NCBI RefSeq assembly: GCF_051401765.1
Contig: NW_027480423.1
Location: 7,068,001-7,132,000 of the forward strand
DNA length: 64,000 nt
From: Calliopsis andreniformis
Lineage: Eukaryota > Arthropoda > Insecta > Hymenoptera > Andrenidae
Reading direction: 5' to 3'
The notes beneath the pieces were generated by a model, which was not told where the DNA came from, did no database searches, and worked only from the letters and a program-made list of their open reading frames with translations. Positions 1-13,643 of this stretch are shown here, piece after piece. A program made the translations under genes and the position numbers. The first letter of the stretch is position 1, and every line of letters begins with the position of its first letter.

Positions 1-313
1 TTTATTTTCTATTTTATGCTTCGGGCGTTGACTTCTAAGGCCCTAACTGTTTGATCTGGTGGAGCAACGCCCTAGAGTGAAGCCTAGGTTGCCCGGAACG
101 TAGATATGACCATAACTTTCACACTGGTTGCTATTATTCGTTCTATACATTGGAAAAACTGTTATATTTATATTGTATCTTATGCTTCTGGCGTTGACTT
201 CTTAGGCCCTAACAATTCGATCTGGTGGGACAACGCCCTAGAGTGAAGCCTAGGTTGCCTGGAACGTACAAATGACCATCACTTTCACAAGGGTTGCAAT
301 TATTCCTGTTATA
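1..313 (+). repeat. 9-mer spaced duplicate, copy 1 (partner 1,494-1,806)
   Basis: Begins tttattttctattttatgct and is nearly identical to 1,494-1,806, offset 1,493 bp (nine monomers). Few differences are visible, such as gtagatatg against gtagaaatg. The similarity ends at 313/1,806, where 'ataggatgg' meets 'atatgatgg', inside the box-equivalent segment. The left limit is cut by the window edge. Confidence 0.85.
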
Positions 314-1493
314 GGATGGAAATACTGTTGTATTTCTATTGTATTTTATGCTTCAGGCGTTTACTTCTGAGGCCGCAGCTATCCGATGTGCTGGAAGAAC
401 GCCATAGAGTGAAGCCTAGGTTGCCCGGAACGTAGAAATGACCATCACTTTCAAACTGGATGCAATTATTCCTGTTATATGATGGAAAAACTGTTGTATT
501 TTTAATGCATATTATGCTTCGGGCATTGACTTCTATGGCCCTAACTATTCAATCTGTTGGAGCAACGCCCTAGGGCGTAGCCTAGGTTGCCCGGAAAGTA
601 GAAATGACCATAACTTTCATACTGGTTGCAGTTATTCGTTTTATATCATGGAAAAACTGTTGTATTCATATTGTATTTTATGCTGCTGGCATTCACTTCT
701 TAGGCCCTAACTATTCGATCTGGTGGAACAACGCCCTGTGGTGAAGTCTAGGTTGCCCGGAACGTAGAAATGACCATAACTTTCACACTGGTTGCTATCA
801 TTCGCTTTATACGATTGAAAAACTGTTTTATTTATATTGTATTTTATGCTTCTGGAGTTGCCTTCTTAGGCCCTAACTGTTCGATCTGGTGGAACAACGC
901 CCTAGAGTGAAGCCTAGGTTACCCGGAACGTAGAAATGACCAGTACTTTCATACTGTTTGCAGTTACTCCTGTTTTACGATGGAAAAACTGTTGCATCTT
1001 TATTGAATTTTATGCTTCTGGCGTTGACTTCTAAGGCCCTAACTATTCGATCTGGTGGAGCAACGCCCTAGAGTGGAGCCTAGGTTGCCCGGAACATAGA
1101 AATGACCAACACTTTCAAACTGGTTGCAATTATTCCTGTTATATGATGGAAAAACTGTTGTATTTATATTGTATTTTATGCTTCGGGCGTTGACTGCTAA
1201 GGCCCTAACTATTCAATCTGTTGGATCAACGCCCTAGAGTAAAGCCTAGGTTGCTCGGAATGTAGAAATGACCATGACATTCACGCTGGTTGAAATTACT
1301 CGTTTTATACGATGGAAAAACTGTTCTATTTATTTTGTATTTTATGCTTCGGTCGTTGACTGCTAAGGCCCTAACTATTCGATCTGGTGGAACAACGCCC
1401 TGGGGTGAAGCCTAGGTTGCCGGAACGTAGAAATGACCATAACTATCACACTGGTTGCTATTATTCGTTTTATACAATGGAAAAACTGTTCTA

Positions 1494-1806
1494 TTTATTT
1501 TCTATTTTATGCTTCGGGCGTTGACTTCTAAGGCCCTAACTGTTTGATCTGGTGGAGCAACGCCCTAGAGTGAAGCCTAGGTTGCCCGGAACGTAGAAAT
1601 GACCATAACTTTCACACTGGTTGCTATTACTCGTTCTATACATTGGAAAAACTGTTATATTTATATTGTATCTTATGCTTCTGGCGTTGACTTCTTAGGC
1701 CCTAACAATTCGATCTGGTGGGACAACGCCCTAGAGTGAAGCCTAGGTTGCCTGGAACGTACAAATGACCATCACTTTCACAAGGGTTGCAATTATTCCT
1801 GTTATA
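1494..1806 (+). repeat. 9-mer spaced duplicate, copy 2 (partner 1-313)
   Basis: Second copy of the block at the left window edge, sharing the rare markers tttattttctattttatgct, 'ttctatacattgg', 'ggtgggacaacg' and 'tcacaagggttgc'. Together these show common descent rather than chance monomer similarity. Confidence 0.85.
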
Positions 1807-4800
1807 TGATGGAAAAACTGTTGTATTTTTAATGCACTTTATGCTTCGGGCGTTGACTTCTAAGGCCCTAACTATTCAATCTGTTGGAGCAACGCCCTAG
1901 GGTTGAAGCCTAGGTTTCTCGGAAAGTAGAAATGACCATAAGTTTCATACTGGTTGCAATTATTCGTTTTATACGATGGAAAAGCTGTTGTATTTTTATT
2001 GTATTTTATGCTTCTGGCGATGACTTCTAAGGCACTAACTATTCGATCTGGTGGAGCAACGCCCTAGGGTGTAGCCTAGGTTGCCCGAAAAGTAGAAATG
2101 ACCATAGCTTTCATACTGGTTGCAATTATTCGTTTTATATGATGGAAAAACTGTTATATTTATATTGTATTTTATGCTTCTGGCGTTCACATCTTAGGCC
2201 CTAACTATTCGGTCTGGTGGAACAACGCCATATGGTGAAGCCTAGGTTTCCCGGAACGTGGAAATGACCATAGCTTTTACACTGGTAGCAATTATTCGTT
2301 TTATACAATGGAAAAACCGTTCTACTTATTTTGTATTTTATGCTTCGGGCATTGACTTCTAAGGCCCTAACTATTCAATCTGTTGGAGCAAAGCCCTATG
2401 GTGAAGCCTAGGTTGCTCGGAAAGCAGAAATGACCATAAGTTTCATACTGGTTGCAATAATTCGTTTTATACGATGGAAAAACTGTTGTATTTATATTGT
2501 ATTTTATGTTTCTGGCGTTGACTTCTCAGGCCCTAATTATTCGATCTGGTGGAGCAATGCCTCAGAGTTAAGTCTAGGATGCCCGAAACGCCGAAATGAT
2601 CATTACTTTCACGCTTGTTGCAATTATACCTGTTATGCGATGAAAAGACTGTTGTATTTTTATTGTATTTTATGCTTCAGGCATGGACTTCTGAGGCCGT
2701 AGCTATTCGATGTGGTGGAAGAACGCCGTACAGTGAAGCCTAGGTTGCCCGGAACGTAGAAATGACCACTACTTTCACACTGTTTGCAATTATTCATTTA
2801 ATACGATGGAAATGCTGTTGTATTTATATCGTATTTTATGCTTCGGGCGTTGACTTCTTAGGCCCTAACAATTCGATCTGGTGGAGCAACGCCCTGGAGT
2901 GAAACCTGGGTTGCCCGGAACGTACAAATGACCACTACTATCACACTGGTTGCAAATTATTCCTGCTATACGATGGAAAAGCTGTTGTATTTATATCGTA
3001 TTTTATGCTTCTGGCGTTGATTTCTTAGGCCCTAACTATTCGATCTGGTGGAACAACGCCGTAGAGTGAAGCCTAGGTTGCCCGGAACGTAGAAATGACC
3101 ATTACTTTCACACTGTTTGCAATTATTCGTTTTATACGATGGAAAAACTGTTGCATCTTTATCGTATTTTATGCTTCTGGCGTTGACTTCTTAGGCCCTA
3201 ACTATTCTATCTGGTGGAACAACGCCCTAGAGTAAAGCCCAGGTTGCCTGGAACGTAGAAATGACCATCACTTTCACACGGGTTGCAATTATTCCTGTTA
3301 TAGGATGGAAAGACTGTTGTATTAGTATTGTATTTTATTCTTCAGGTGTTGACTTCTTAGGCCCTAACTATTCGATCTGGTGGAACAACGCCGTAGAGTG
3401 AAGCCTAGGTTGCCCGCAACGTAGAAATGACCATTACTTTCACACTGGTTGCAATTAATCGTTTTATACGATGGAAAAGCTGTTGTATTTATATTGTATT
3501 TTCTGCTTGTGGCGTTGACTTCTAAGGTCCGAGCTGTTCGATCTGGTGGGGCAACGTCCAAGAGTTAAGTCTAGGATGCCCGGCACTTAGAAATGACCAT
3601 TACTTTCACACTGTTTGCAATAATTCCTGTTATACGATGGAAAAACTGTTGGATTTTTGCTCTATTTTATGCTTCGGTCGTTGACTTCTAAGGCCCTAGC
3701 TATTCGATCTGGTGGAGCAACGACCTAGAGTGAAGCCTAGGTTGTCCGAGACGTGGATATGATCAATACCTTCACACCGGTTGCAACTATTCCAGTTATA
3801 TGATGGAAAAACTGTTGTATTTTTATTGTATTTTATGCTTCTGGCGTTGACTTCTATGGCCCTAGCTATTGGATCTGGTGGACCAACGCCCTAGAGTGAA
3901 GCCTAGGTTGCGCGGAACGTAGAAATGACCATTACTTTCAGACTGTTTGCAATTATTCGTTTTATACGATGGAAAAACTGTTGCATCTTTATCGTATTTC
4001 ATGCTTCTGGCGTTGACGTCTTAGGCCGCAACTATCCGATCTGGTGGAGCAACGCCCTGGAGTGAAACATGGGTTGCCCGGAACGTAGAAATGACCACTA
4101 CTATCACACTGGTTGCAAATTATTCCTGCTATACGATGGAAAAACTGTTGTATTTATATTGTATTTTATGCTTCTGGCGTTCACTTCTTTGGCCCTAACT
4201 ATTCGATCTGGTGGAACGACGCCCTAGGGTGAAGCCTAGGTTGCCGGGGAGGAGGAATGACCATAACTTTCACACTGGTTGCTATTATTCGTTTTATACG
4301 ATGGAAAAGCTGTTATATTTATATTGAATTTTATGCTTCTGGCATTGAATTCTAAGTCCCTAGCAATCCCATCTGGTGGGGCAACACCCTAGGGTGAAGC
4401 CTAGGTTGCCCGGAACGTAGAAGTGGCCATTACTTCCACACTGTTTGCAAATATACATTATATACGATGGAAAATCTGTTGTACTTATATTGTAATTTAT
4501 GCTACTGGCGTTGACTCCTTAGGCCCTAAATATTTGATCTGGTGGAGCACTGCCCTAGAGTGAAGCCTAGGTTGCCCGGAACGTAGAACATACCATTACC
4601 TTCACACTGGTTGCAATTATTCCTCTTATAGGATGGAAAAACTCTTGTAATTATATTGTATTTTATGTTTCGGGCGTTGAATTATAAGGCCCAAACTATT
4701 CGATTTGGTGGAGCAACGCCCTACAGTGAAGCCTAGGTTGCCCGGAACGTAGATATGTCCATAACCATCACACAGGTTGCAATTATTCGTTTTATACGAT

Positions 4801-6239
4801 GGAAAGACTGTTGTATTTATTTTGTAGTTTATGCTTCTGGCGTTGACTTCTAAGGCCCTAACTCTTCGATCTGGTGGAGCAACGCCTCAGAGTTAAGTCT
4901 GGGATGCCCGAAATGTCGATGTGATCATTACTTTCGCACTGGTTGCAATTAGTCATGCTATACGATGGAAAAACTGCTTCATTTTTATTGTATTTTGTGC
5001 TTCTGGCGTTGACTTCTAAGTCCCTAGCTATTCGATCTGGTTGAGCAACGCACTAGAGTGAAGCCTAGGTTACCCGGAACGTAGAAATGACCAGTACTTT
5101 CACACTGGTTGCAGTTATTCGTTTTATACAGTGGAAAAACTGTTCTATTTATTTTGCACTTTATGCTTCGGGCGTTGACTTCTAAGGCCGTAACTATTCG
5201 ATCGGGTGCCGCAACGGCCTAGAGTGAAGTCTAGGTTGCCCGGAACGTAGAAATGACCATAGCTTTCACACTGGTTGCTATTATACCTGTTATACGATGG
5301 AAAAACTGTTGCATCTTTATTGCATTTTATGCTTCTGGCGTTGACTTCTTAGGCCCTAACTATTCGATCTGGTGGAGCAACGTCCTATAGTGAAGCCTAG
5401 GTTGCCCGGAACGTAGAAATGACCATAACTTTCACACTGGTAGCAATTATTCGTTTTATACATGGAAAAGCTGTCATATTTATTTTGTACTTTATGCTTC
5501 GGGCGCTGACTTCTAAGGCCCTAGCTATTCGATGTGGTGGAGCAACAGCCTAGAGGGAAGCCTAGGTTGCCCGGAACGTAGAAATGACCATAACTTTCAC
5601 ACTGGTAGCAATTATTCGTTCCATACGATGGAAAAGCTGTAGTATTTATATCGTATTTTATGCTTCTGGCGTTGACTTCTTAGGCCCTAACTATTCCATC
5701 TGGTCGAACAAAGTCCTGTAGTGAAGCCTAGGTTGACCGGAACGTAGAAATGACCATAACTTTCACACTGGTAGCAATTATTCGTTTTATACATGGAAAA
5801 ACTGTTCTATTTATTTTGCTTTTTATGCTTCTGGCGTTGACTTCTAAGGCCCTATCTCTTCGATTTGGTTGAGCAATGCCTCAGAGTTAAGCCTAGGATG
5901 CCGAAACGTCGAAATGGTCAATACTTTCGCACTGGTTGCAATTAGTCATGCTATACGATGGAAAATCAGTTGCATATTTATTGTATTTTATGCTTCTGGC
6001 GTTGACTTGTAAGGCCGTAGCATTTAGCTGTGGTGGAGCAACGCCCTAGAGTGACGCCTAGGTTGCCCGGCACGTAGAAATGACCATTACTTTCACAATG
6101 TTTGCAATTATTCATTTTATACGATGGTAAACTGTTGTATTTATATTGTATTTTATGCTTCTGGCTTTGACTTCTTAGGCCCTAACTATTCGATCTGGTG
6201 GAACGACGGCCTAGAGTGAAGCCTAGGTTGCCCGGAACG

Positions 6240-7200
6240 TAGAAATGACCATAACTTTCACACTGCTAGCATTTATTCGTTTTATACAATGGAAAAGCTG
6301 TTCTATTTATTTTGCATTTTATGCTTCGGGCGTTGACTTCTAAGGCCCTAACTGATTGATCTGGAGGAGCAACGCCCTAGAGTGAAGCCTAGATTGCCCG
6401 GAACGTTGATATGACCATAAATTTCACACTGGTTGCCAATATTCGTCTTATACGATGGAAAAACTGTTATATTTATATTGTATTTTATACTTATGGCGTT
6501 GAGTTCTAAGTCCCAAGCTATTTGATCTGGTGGAGCAACGCCCTAAAGTGAAAGCTAGGTTACCCGGAACGTAGAAATGCCCAGTACTTTGACACTGTTT
6601 GCAGTTATTCCTGTTATACGATGGAAAAACTGTTGCATCTTTATTGTATTTTATGCTTCTGGCGTTGACTTCTAAGGCTCTAACTATTCGATCAGGTGGA
6701 TCAACGCCCTAGAGTGAAACCTAGGTTGCTCGAAATGTAGAAATGACCATGACTTTCACACTGGTTGCAATTATTCATTTTATACGATGGAAAACTGTTG
6801 TACTTATATTGTATTTTATTCTTATGGCGTTGAATTCTAAGTCCCTAGCTATTCGATATGGTGGAGCAACGCCCTAGTGTAAAACCTAGGTTACACGGAA
6901 CGTAGAAATGACCAGTACTTTCATACTGTTTGCAGTTATTCCTGTTATACGATGGAAAAACTTTTGCATCTATATTGTATTTTATGCTTCTGGCGTTGAC
7001 TTCCAAGGCCCTAGGTATTCGATTTGGTGGAGCAACGCCCTAGAGTGGGGCCTAGTTTGCCCGGTACGTAGAAATGTCCATTACTTTCACACTGTTTGCA
7101 AATATACATTATATACGATGGAAAATCTGTTGTATTTATGTTGCATTTTATGCTTCTGGCGTTGACTTCTTAGGCCCTAACTATTTGGTCTGGTGGAGCA
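6240..7200 (+). repeat. 8-mer spaced duplicate, copy 1 (partner ~7,567-8,530)
   Basis: The marker ctgattgatctggaggagc occurs at 6,352 and again at 7,679, offset 1,327 bp (eight monomers). The order of variants is preserved through both blocks: ttattttgcatttt, attcttatggcgttga, 'ccagtacttt', 'gatttggtgg', then an 'aaatatacattatatacg'-type monomer. Numerous substitutions separate the copies, so this HOR is comparatively old. Confidence 0.75.
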
Positions 7201-7435
7201 ACGCCCTAAAGTGAAGCCTAGGTTGCCCGGAACGTAGAAGTGACCATAACTTTTACACTGGTTGCAATTATTCGTTTTATATGATGGAAAAACTGTTGTA
7301 TTTATATTGTATTTTATGCTTCTGGCGTTCACTTCTTAGGCCCTAACTACTCGCTCTGGTGGAACAACGCACTAGGGTGAAGCCTAGGTTGCCCGGAACG
7401 TAGAAATGACCATAACTTTCACACTGGTAGCAATT

Positions 7436-7452
7436 ATTCGTTTTATACGATG
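7436..7452 (+). other. CENP-B-box-like motif, representative 7/9 core match
   Basis: ATTCGTTTTATACGATG compared with NTTCGNNNNANNCGGGN. Positions 2-5 (TTCG), 10 (A), 13 and 14 (CG) match; positions 15-16 are AT instead of GG. This exact 17-mer recurs throughout the array. Binding by any protein is inference. Confidence 0.6.
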
Positions 7453-7566
7453 GAAAAACTGTTTTATTTATTTTGTATTTTATGTTTCGGGCGTTGACTT
7501 CTAAGGCCCTAACTATTCGATCTGGTGGAAGAACGACCTAGGGTGAAGCCTAGGTTGTCCGGAACG

Positions 7567-8530
7567 TAGAAATGACCATAACTTTTACACTGGTAGCAAT
7601 TATTCGTTTTATACAATGGAAAAACTGTTCTATTTATTTTGCATTTTATGCTTCGGGCGTTTACTTCTAAGGCCCTAACTGATTGATCTGGAGGAGCAAC
7701 GCCCTAGTGTGAAGCCCAGATTGCCCGGAACGTTGAAATGACCATAACTTTCACTCTGGTTTCTAATATTCGTTTTATACGATGGAAAAACTGTTATATT
7801 TATATTGCATTTTATTCTTATGGCGTTGAATTCTAAGTCCCTAGCTATTCGATCTGGTGAAGCAACGCCCTAGAGCGAAACCTAGGTTGCCCGGAACGTA
7901 GAAATGACCAGTACTTTAACACTGTTTGCAGTTATTCCTGTTATACGATGGAAAAACTGTTGCACCTTTATTGTATTTTATGCTTCTGGCGTTGACTTCT
8001 AAGGCCCTAACTATTCGATCAGGTGGAGCAACGCCCTAGAGTGAAGACTAGGTTGCTGGAAATGTAGAAATGACCATAACTTTCACACTGGTTGCAATTA
8101 TTCATTTTATACGATGGAAAAACTGTTGGACTTATATTGTATTTTATTCTTATGGCGTTGAATTCTAATTCCCTAGCTATTCGATCTGGTGGAGCAACGC
8201 CCTAGAGTGAAACCTAGGTTACCCGGAACGTAGAAATGACCAGTACTTTCATACTGTTTGCAGTTACTCCTGTTATACGATGGAAAAACCTTTGCGTCTT
8301 TATTGTATTTTATGCTTCTGGCGTTGACTTCTAAGGCCCTAGCTATTCGATTTGGTGGAGCAACGCCCTAGAGTGGAGCCTAGGTTGCCCGGTACGTAGA
8401 AATGACCACTACTTTCACACTGTTTGCAAATATACAATATATACGACGGAAAGTCTGTTGTATTTATGTTGTATTTTATGCTACTGGCGTTGACTTCTTA
8501 GGCCCTAACTATTTGATCTGGTGGAGCACC
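7567..8530 (+). repeat. 8-mer spaced duplicate, copy 2 (partner ~6,240-7,200)
   Basis: Carries the same series of diagnostic variants as the block 1,327 bp upstream, ending with the monomer 'gcaaatatacaatatatacg' near 8,427. The outer limits are approximate because flanking monomers are similar. Confidence 0.72.
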
Positions 8531-9496
8531 GCCCTAGCGTGAAGCCTAGGTTGCCCGGAACGTAGAAATGACCATGCATTTCACACTGGTAGCAATTATT
8601 CGTTTTATACGATGGAAAAACTGTTTTATTTATTTTGTATTTTATGCTTCGGGCGTTGACTTCTAAGGCCCTAGCTATTCGATCTGGCGGAGCAACGCCC
8701 TAGAGTGAAGCCTAGGTTGCGCGGAGCGTAGAAATGACGATAACTTTCACACTGGTAGCAATTATTCGTTTTATATGATGGAAAAACTGTTTTATTTATT
8801 TTGTATTTTATGCTTCGGGCGTTGACTTCTAAGGCCCTAACTATTCGATCTGGTGGAGCAACGCCCTAGAGTGAAGCCTAGGTTGCCCGGCACGTAGAAA
8901 TGACCATAACTTTCACACTGGTTGCTATAATTCGTTTTATATGATGGAAAAACTGTTGTATTTATATTGTATTTTATGCGTCTGGCGTTCACTTCTTAGG
9001 CCCTAACTATTCTATCTGGTGGAACAACGGCCTAGAGTGAAGCCTAGGTTGCCCGGAACGTAGAAATGACCATAACTTTCACACTGGTTGCTATCATTCG
9101 TTTTATATGATGGATAAACTGTTGTATTTATACTGTGTTTTATGCTTCTGGCGTTCACTTCTTAGGCCCTAACTATTCGATCTGGTGGAATAACGCCCTA
9201 GGGTGAAGCCTAGGTTGCCCGGAACGTAGAAATGACCATAACTTTTACACTGCTAGCATTTATTCGTTTTATACAATGGAAAAGCTGTTCTATTTATTTT
9301 GCATTTTATGCTTCGGGCGTTGACTTCTAAGGCCCTAACTATTCGATCTGGTGGAGCAACGCCCTAGAGTGAAGCCTAGGTTGCCCGGCACATAGAAATG
9401 ACCATAACTTTCACACTGGTTGCTATCATTCGTTTTATATGATGGAAAAACTGTTGTATTTATATTGTATTTTATGCTTCTGGCGTTCACGTCTTA

Positions 9497-11980
9497 GGCC
9501 CTAACTGATTGATCTGGAGAAGCAACGCCCTAGAGTGAAGCATAGATTGCCCGGAAAGTTGAAATGACCATAACTTTCACACTGGTTGCTAATATTCGTT
9601 TTATACGGTGGAAAAACTGTTATATTTATATTGTATTTTGTACTTATTACGTTGAATTCTAAGTCCCTAGCTATTTGATCTGGTGGAGCATCGCCCTAGA
9701 GTGAAACCTAGGTTACCCGGAACGTAGAAATGACCAGTACTTTCACACTGTTTGCAGTTATTCCTGTTATACGATGGAAAAACTTTTGCATCTATATTGT
9801 ATTTTATGCTTCCGGCGTTGACTTCTAAGGCCCTAGCTATTCGATTTGGTGGAGCAACGCCCTAGAGTGGGGCCTAGGTTGCCCGGTACGTAGAAATGTC
9901 CATTACTTTCACACTGTTTGCAAATATACATTATATACGATTCAAAATCTGTTGTATTTATGTTGCATTTTATGCTTCTGGCGTTGACATCTAAGGCCCC
10001 AACTGTTTGATCTGGTGGAGCAACGCCCTAGAGTGAAGCCTAGGTTGCCCGGAACGTAGAAATGACCATAATTTTCACACTGGTTGCTATCATACGTTTT
10101 ATATGATGGATAAACTGTTGTATTTATATTGTATTTTATGCTTCTGGCGTTCACTTCTTAGGCCCTAACTATTCGATCTGGTGGAACAACGCCCTAGGGT
10201 GAAGCCTAGGTTGCCCGGAACGTAGAAATGACCATAACTTCTACACTGGTAGCAATTATTCGTTTTATACAATGGAATAACTGTTCTATTTATTTTGCAT
10301 TTTATGCTTCGGGCGTTGACTTCTAAGGCCCTAACTGATTGATCTGGAGGAGCAACGCCCTAGTGTGAAGCCTAGGTTGCCCTGAACGTAGAAAAGACCA
10401 TAACTTTTACACTGGTTGCAATTATTCGTTTTACACAATGGAAAAACCATTCTATTTATTATGTATTTTATGCTTCGGGCGTTGACTTCTAAGGCCCTAA
10501 CTGTTTGATCTGGTGGAGCAACGCCCTAGATTGAATCCTAGGTTGCCCGGAACGTAGGAATGACCATAGCTTTCACACTGGTTGCTATTATTCGTTTTAT
10601 ACGATGGAAAAGCTGTTGTATTTATATCGTATTTTATGCTTCTGGCGTTGCCTTCTTAGGCCCTAACTATTCGATCTGGTGGAGCAACGCCCTAGAGTGA
10701 AGCCTAAGTTGCCCGGAACGTAGAAATTACCATCACTTTCAAACTGGTTGCGAATATTCCTGTTATATGATGGAAAAACTGTTGTATTTTTATTGCATTT
10801 TATGCTTCGCGCAATGACTTCTAAGGCCCTAACTATTCAATCTGTAGGAGCAACGCCCTAGGGTGTAGGCTAGGATGCCCGTAAAGTAGAAATGACCATA
10901 GCTTTCATACTGGTTGCAATTATTCGTTTTATATGATGGAAAAACTGTTGTATTTATATTGTATTTTATGCTTCTGGCGTTCACTTCTCACGCCCTAACT
11001 ATTCGATCTGGTGGAACAACGCCTTGGGGTGAAGCCTAGGTTGCCCGGAACGTAGAAATGACCATAACTTTCACACTGGTCGCTATTATTCGTTTTATAC
11101 GATGGAGAAACTGTTATATTTATATTGTATTTTATGCTTCTGGCTTTGCCTTCTTAGGCCCTAGCTGTTCGATCTGGTGGAACAACGCCCTAGAGTGAAG
11201 CCTAGGTTGCCTGGAACATACAAATGACTATCACTTTCACACGGGTTGTATTTATTCCTGTTATAGGATGGAAAGACTGTTGTATTTTTATTGTATTTTA
11301 TGCTTCAGGCGTTGACTTCTGAGGCCGTAGCTATTCGATGTGGTGGAAGAACGCCATAGAGTGAAGCCTAGGTTGCCCGGAACGTAGAAATGACCGTAAC
11401 TTTCATACTGGTGGCAATTATTCGTTTTATATGATGGAAAAACTGTTGTATTTATATTGTATTTTATGCTGCTGGCGTTCAGTTCTTAGGCCCTAACTAT
11501 TCGATCTGGTGGGACAACGCGCTGGGGTGAAGCCTAGGTTGCCGGAACGTAGAAATGACCATACCTTTCACACTGGTTGCTATTATTCGTTTTATACGAT
11601 GGAAAAACTGTTGTATTTATATTGTATTTTATGCTTCTGGCGCTGACTTCTAAGGCACAAACTATTCCATCAGGTGGAGCAATGCCCTAGAGTGAAGCCT
11701 AGGTTGCCCGGAACGTAGAAATGACGTTAACTTTCACACTGGATGCTATTATTCGTTCTATACGATGGAAAAACTGTTATATTTATATTGTATCTTATGC
11801 TTCTGGCGTTGACTTCTTAGGCCCTAACAATTCGATCTGGTGGAACAACGACCTAGAGTGAGGCCTAGGTTGCCCGGAACGGAGAACTGACCATACCTTT
11901 TACACTGGTAGCAATTATTCGTTTTATACAATGGAAAAACTGTTCTATTTATTTAGTATTTTATGCTTCGGGCGTTGACT
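9497..11980 (+). repeat. Long duplicate, copy 1 (partner 14,144-16,791)
   Basis: Starts at ctgattgatctggagaagc (9,505). It includes marker variants 'gacatctaaggccccaact' (about 9,987), cttcgcgcaatgacttctaa (about 10,805), 'gtaggctaggatgcccg' and 'acggagaactgacc' (about 11,880). All recur in order in the partner. Similarity stops at 11,980/16,791, where gacttctaagg meets gactgctaagg. Confidence 0.88.
9594..9610 (+). other. CENP-B-box-like motif, 8/9 core match
   Basis: ATTCGTTTTATACGGTG matches all core positions of NTTCGNNNNANNCGGGN except position 16 (T for G). It is the strongest class of box match noticed in the window. Confidence 0.6.
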
Positions 11981-12309
11981 TCTAAGGCCCTAACTGATTG
12001 GTCTGGAGGAGCAACGCCCTAGAGTGAAGCCTAGATTGCCCGGAACGTTGAAATGACCAGTACGTTCACACTGTTTGCAGTTATTCCTGTTATACGATGG
12101 AAAAACTGTTGCATCTTTATTGTATTTTATGCTTCTGGCGTTGACTTCTAAGGCCCTAACTATTCGATCAGGTGGAGCAACGCCCTAAAGTGAAGCCTAG
12201 GTTGCCCGGAACGTAGAAGTGACCATAACTTCCACACTGGTTGCTATCAATCTTTTTATACAATGGAAAAACTGTTCTATTTATTTTGCGTTTTATGCTT
12301 CGGGCGTTG

Positions 12310-13230
12310 ACTTCTAAGGCGCTAGCTATTCGATTTGGTGGAGCAACGCCCTAGAATGGGGCCTAGGTTGCCCGGTACGTAGAAATGTCCATTACTTTCA
12401 CACTGTTTGCAAGTATACATTATATACGATGGAAAATCTGTTGTATTTATGTTGCATTTTATGCTTCTGGCGTTGACTTCTTAGGCCCTAACTATTTGAT
12501 CTGGTGGAGCAACGCCCTAAAGTGAAGCCTAGGTTGCCCGGAACGTAGAAATGACCAGTACTTTCACACTGTTTGCTAATATTCGTTTTATATGATGGAA
12601 AAACTGTTATATTTATATTGTATTTTATACTTATGGCGTTGAATTCTAAGTCCCTAGCTATTTGATCTGGTGGAGCAACGCCCTAGTGTGAAACCTAGGT
12701 TACACGGAACGTAGAAATGACCAGTACTTTCACACTGTTTGCAGTTATTCCTGATATAAGATGGAAAAACTGTTGCATCTTTATTGTATTTTATGCTTCT
12801 GGCGTTAACTTCTAAGGCGCTAGCTATTCGATTTGGTGGAGCAACGCCCTAGAATAGGGCCTAGGTTGCCCGGTACGTAGAAATGTCCATTACTTTCACA
12901 CTGTTTGCAAATATACATTATATACGGTGGAAAATCTGTTGTATTTATGTTGCATTTTATGCTTCTGGCGTTGACTTCTTAGGCCCTAACTATTTGATCT
13001 GGTGGAGCAACGCCCTAAAGTGAAGCCTAGGTTGCCCGGAACGTAGAAATGACCAGTACTTTCACACTGTTTGCTAATATTCGATTTATATGATGGAAAA
13101 ACTGTTATATTTATATTGTATTTTATACTTATGGCGTTGAATTCTAAGTCCCTAGCTATTTGATCTGGTGGAGCAACGCCCTAGAGTGAAACCTAGGTTA
13201 CCCGGAACGTAGAAATTACCAGTACTTTCA
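12310..13230 (+). repeat. Tandem trimer duplication (498 bp x 2)
   Basis: The series 'gcgctagctattcgatttgg', 'gcccggtacgtagaaatgtc', 'gtttgctaatattcg' and 'ttatacttatggcgttg' appears in 12,310-12,730 and again 498 bp later. Copies differ at sites such as aatggggcc/aatagggcc and aagtatac/aaatatac. Edges are approximate. Confidence 0.78.
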
Positions 13231-13643
13231 CACAGTTTGCAGTTATTCCTGTTATACGATGGAAAAACTGTTGCACCTTTATTGTATTTTATGCTTCTGG
13301 CGTTGACTTCTAAGGCCCTAACTGATTGATCTGGAGAAGCAACGCCCTAGAGTGAAGCATAGATTGCCCGGAAAGTTGAAATGACCATAACTTTCACACT
13401 GGTTGCTAATATTCGTTTTATACGGTGGAAAAACTGTTATATTTATATTGTATTTTGTACTTATTGCGTTGAATTCTAAGTCCCTAGCTATTTGATCTGG
13501 TGGAGCATCGCCCTACAGTGAAACCTAGGTTACCCGGAACGTAGAAATGACCAGTACTTTCACACTGTTTGCAGTTATTCCTGTTATACGGTGGAAAAAC
13601 TTTTGCATCTATATTGTATTTTATGCTTCCGGCGTTGACTTCT
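12705..13643 (+). repeat. Duplicate, copy 1 (partner 17,515-18,453)
   Basis: Aligns without gaps to 17,515-18,453 at a constant offset of 4,810 bp. It shares 'ttcctgatataag', 'ggcgttaacttctaaggcgc' and ctgattgatctggagaagc. Differences seen include aagatgg/aaggtgg and aatagggcc/aatggggcc. Similarity ends where 'tctaaggccc' meets 'tcttaggcct'. Confidence 0.85.

Larger units (their letters stand above)
1..9496 (+). repeat. Diverged satellite domain (left)
   Basis: About 57 monomers, mostly distinct from their neighbours, with many private substitutions and small indels such as the missing base in 'ttgccggaacg' near 1,419. Longer-range order survives only as fragments of 8- and 9-monomer periodicity. 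No gene or non-satellite DNA is visible. The greater divergence suggests this part is older or less often homogenised than 29-44 kb. Confidence 0.9.

Noticed and set aside
2430..2702. Longest open frames (90 codons here and at 29,970-30,242 and 33,123-33,395)
   Set aside because: They read straight through satellite monomers, have no recognisable domain, and recur only with the DNA repeat. A 166-bp monomer shifts frame at each step, so no coding constraint is possible along the array.
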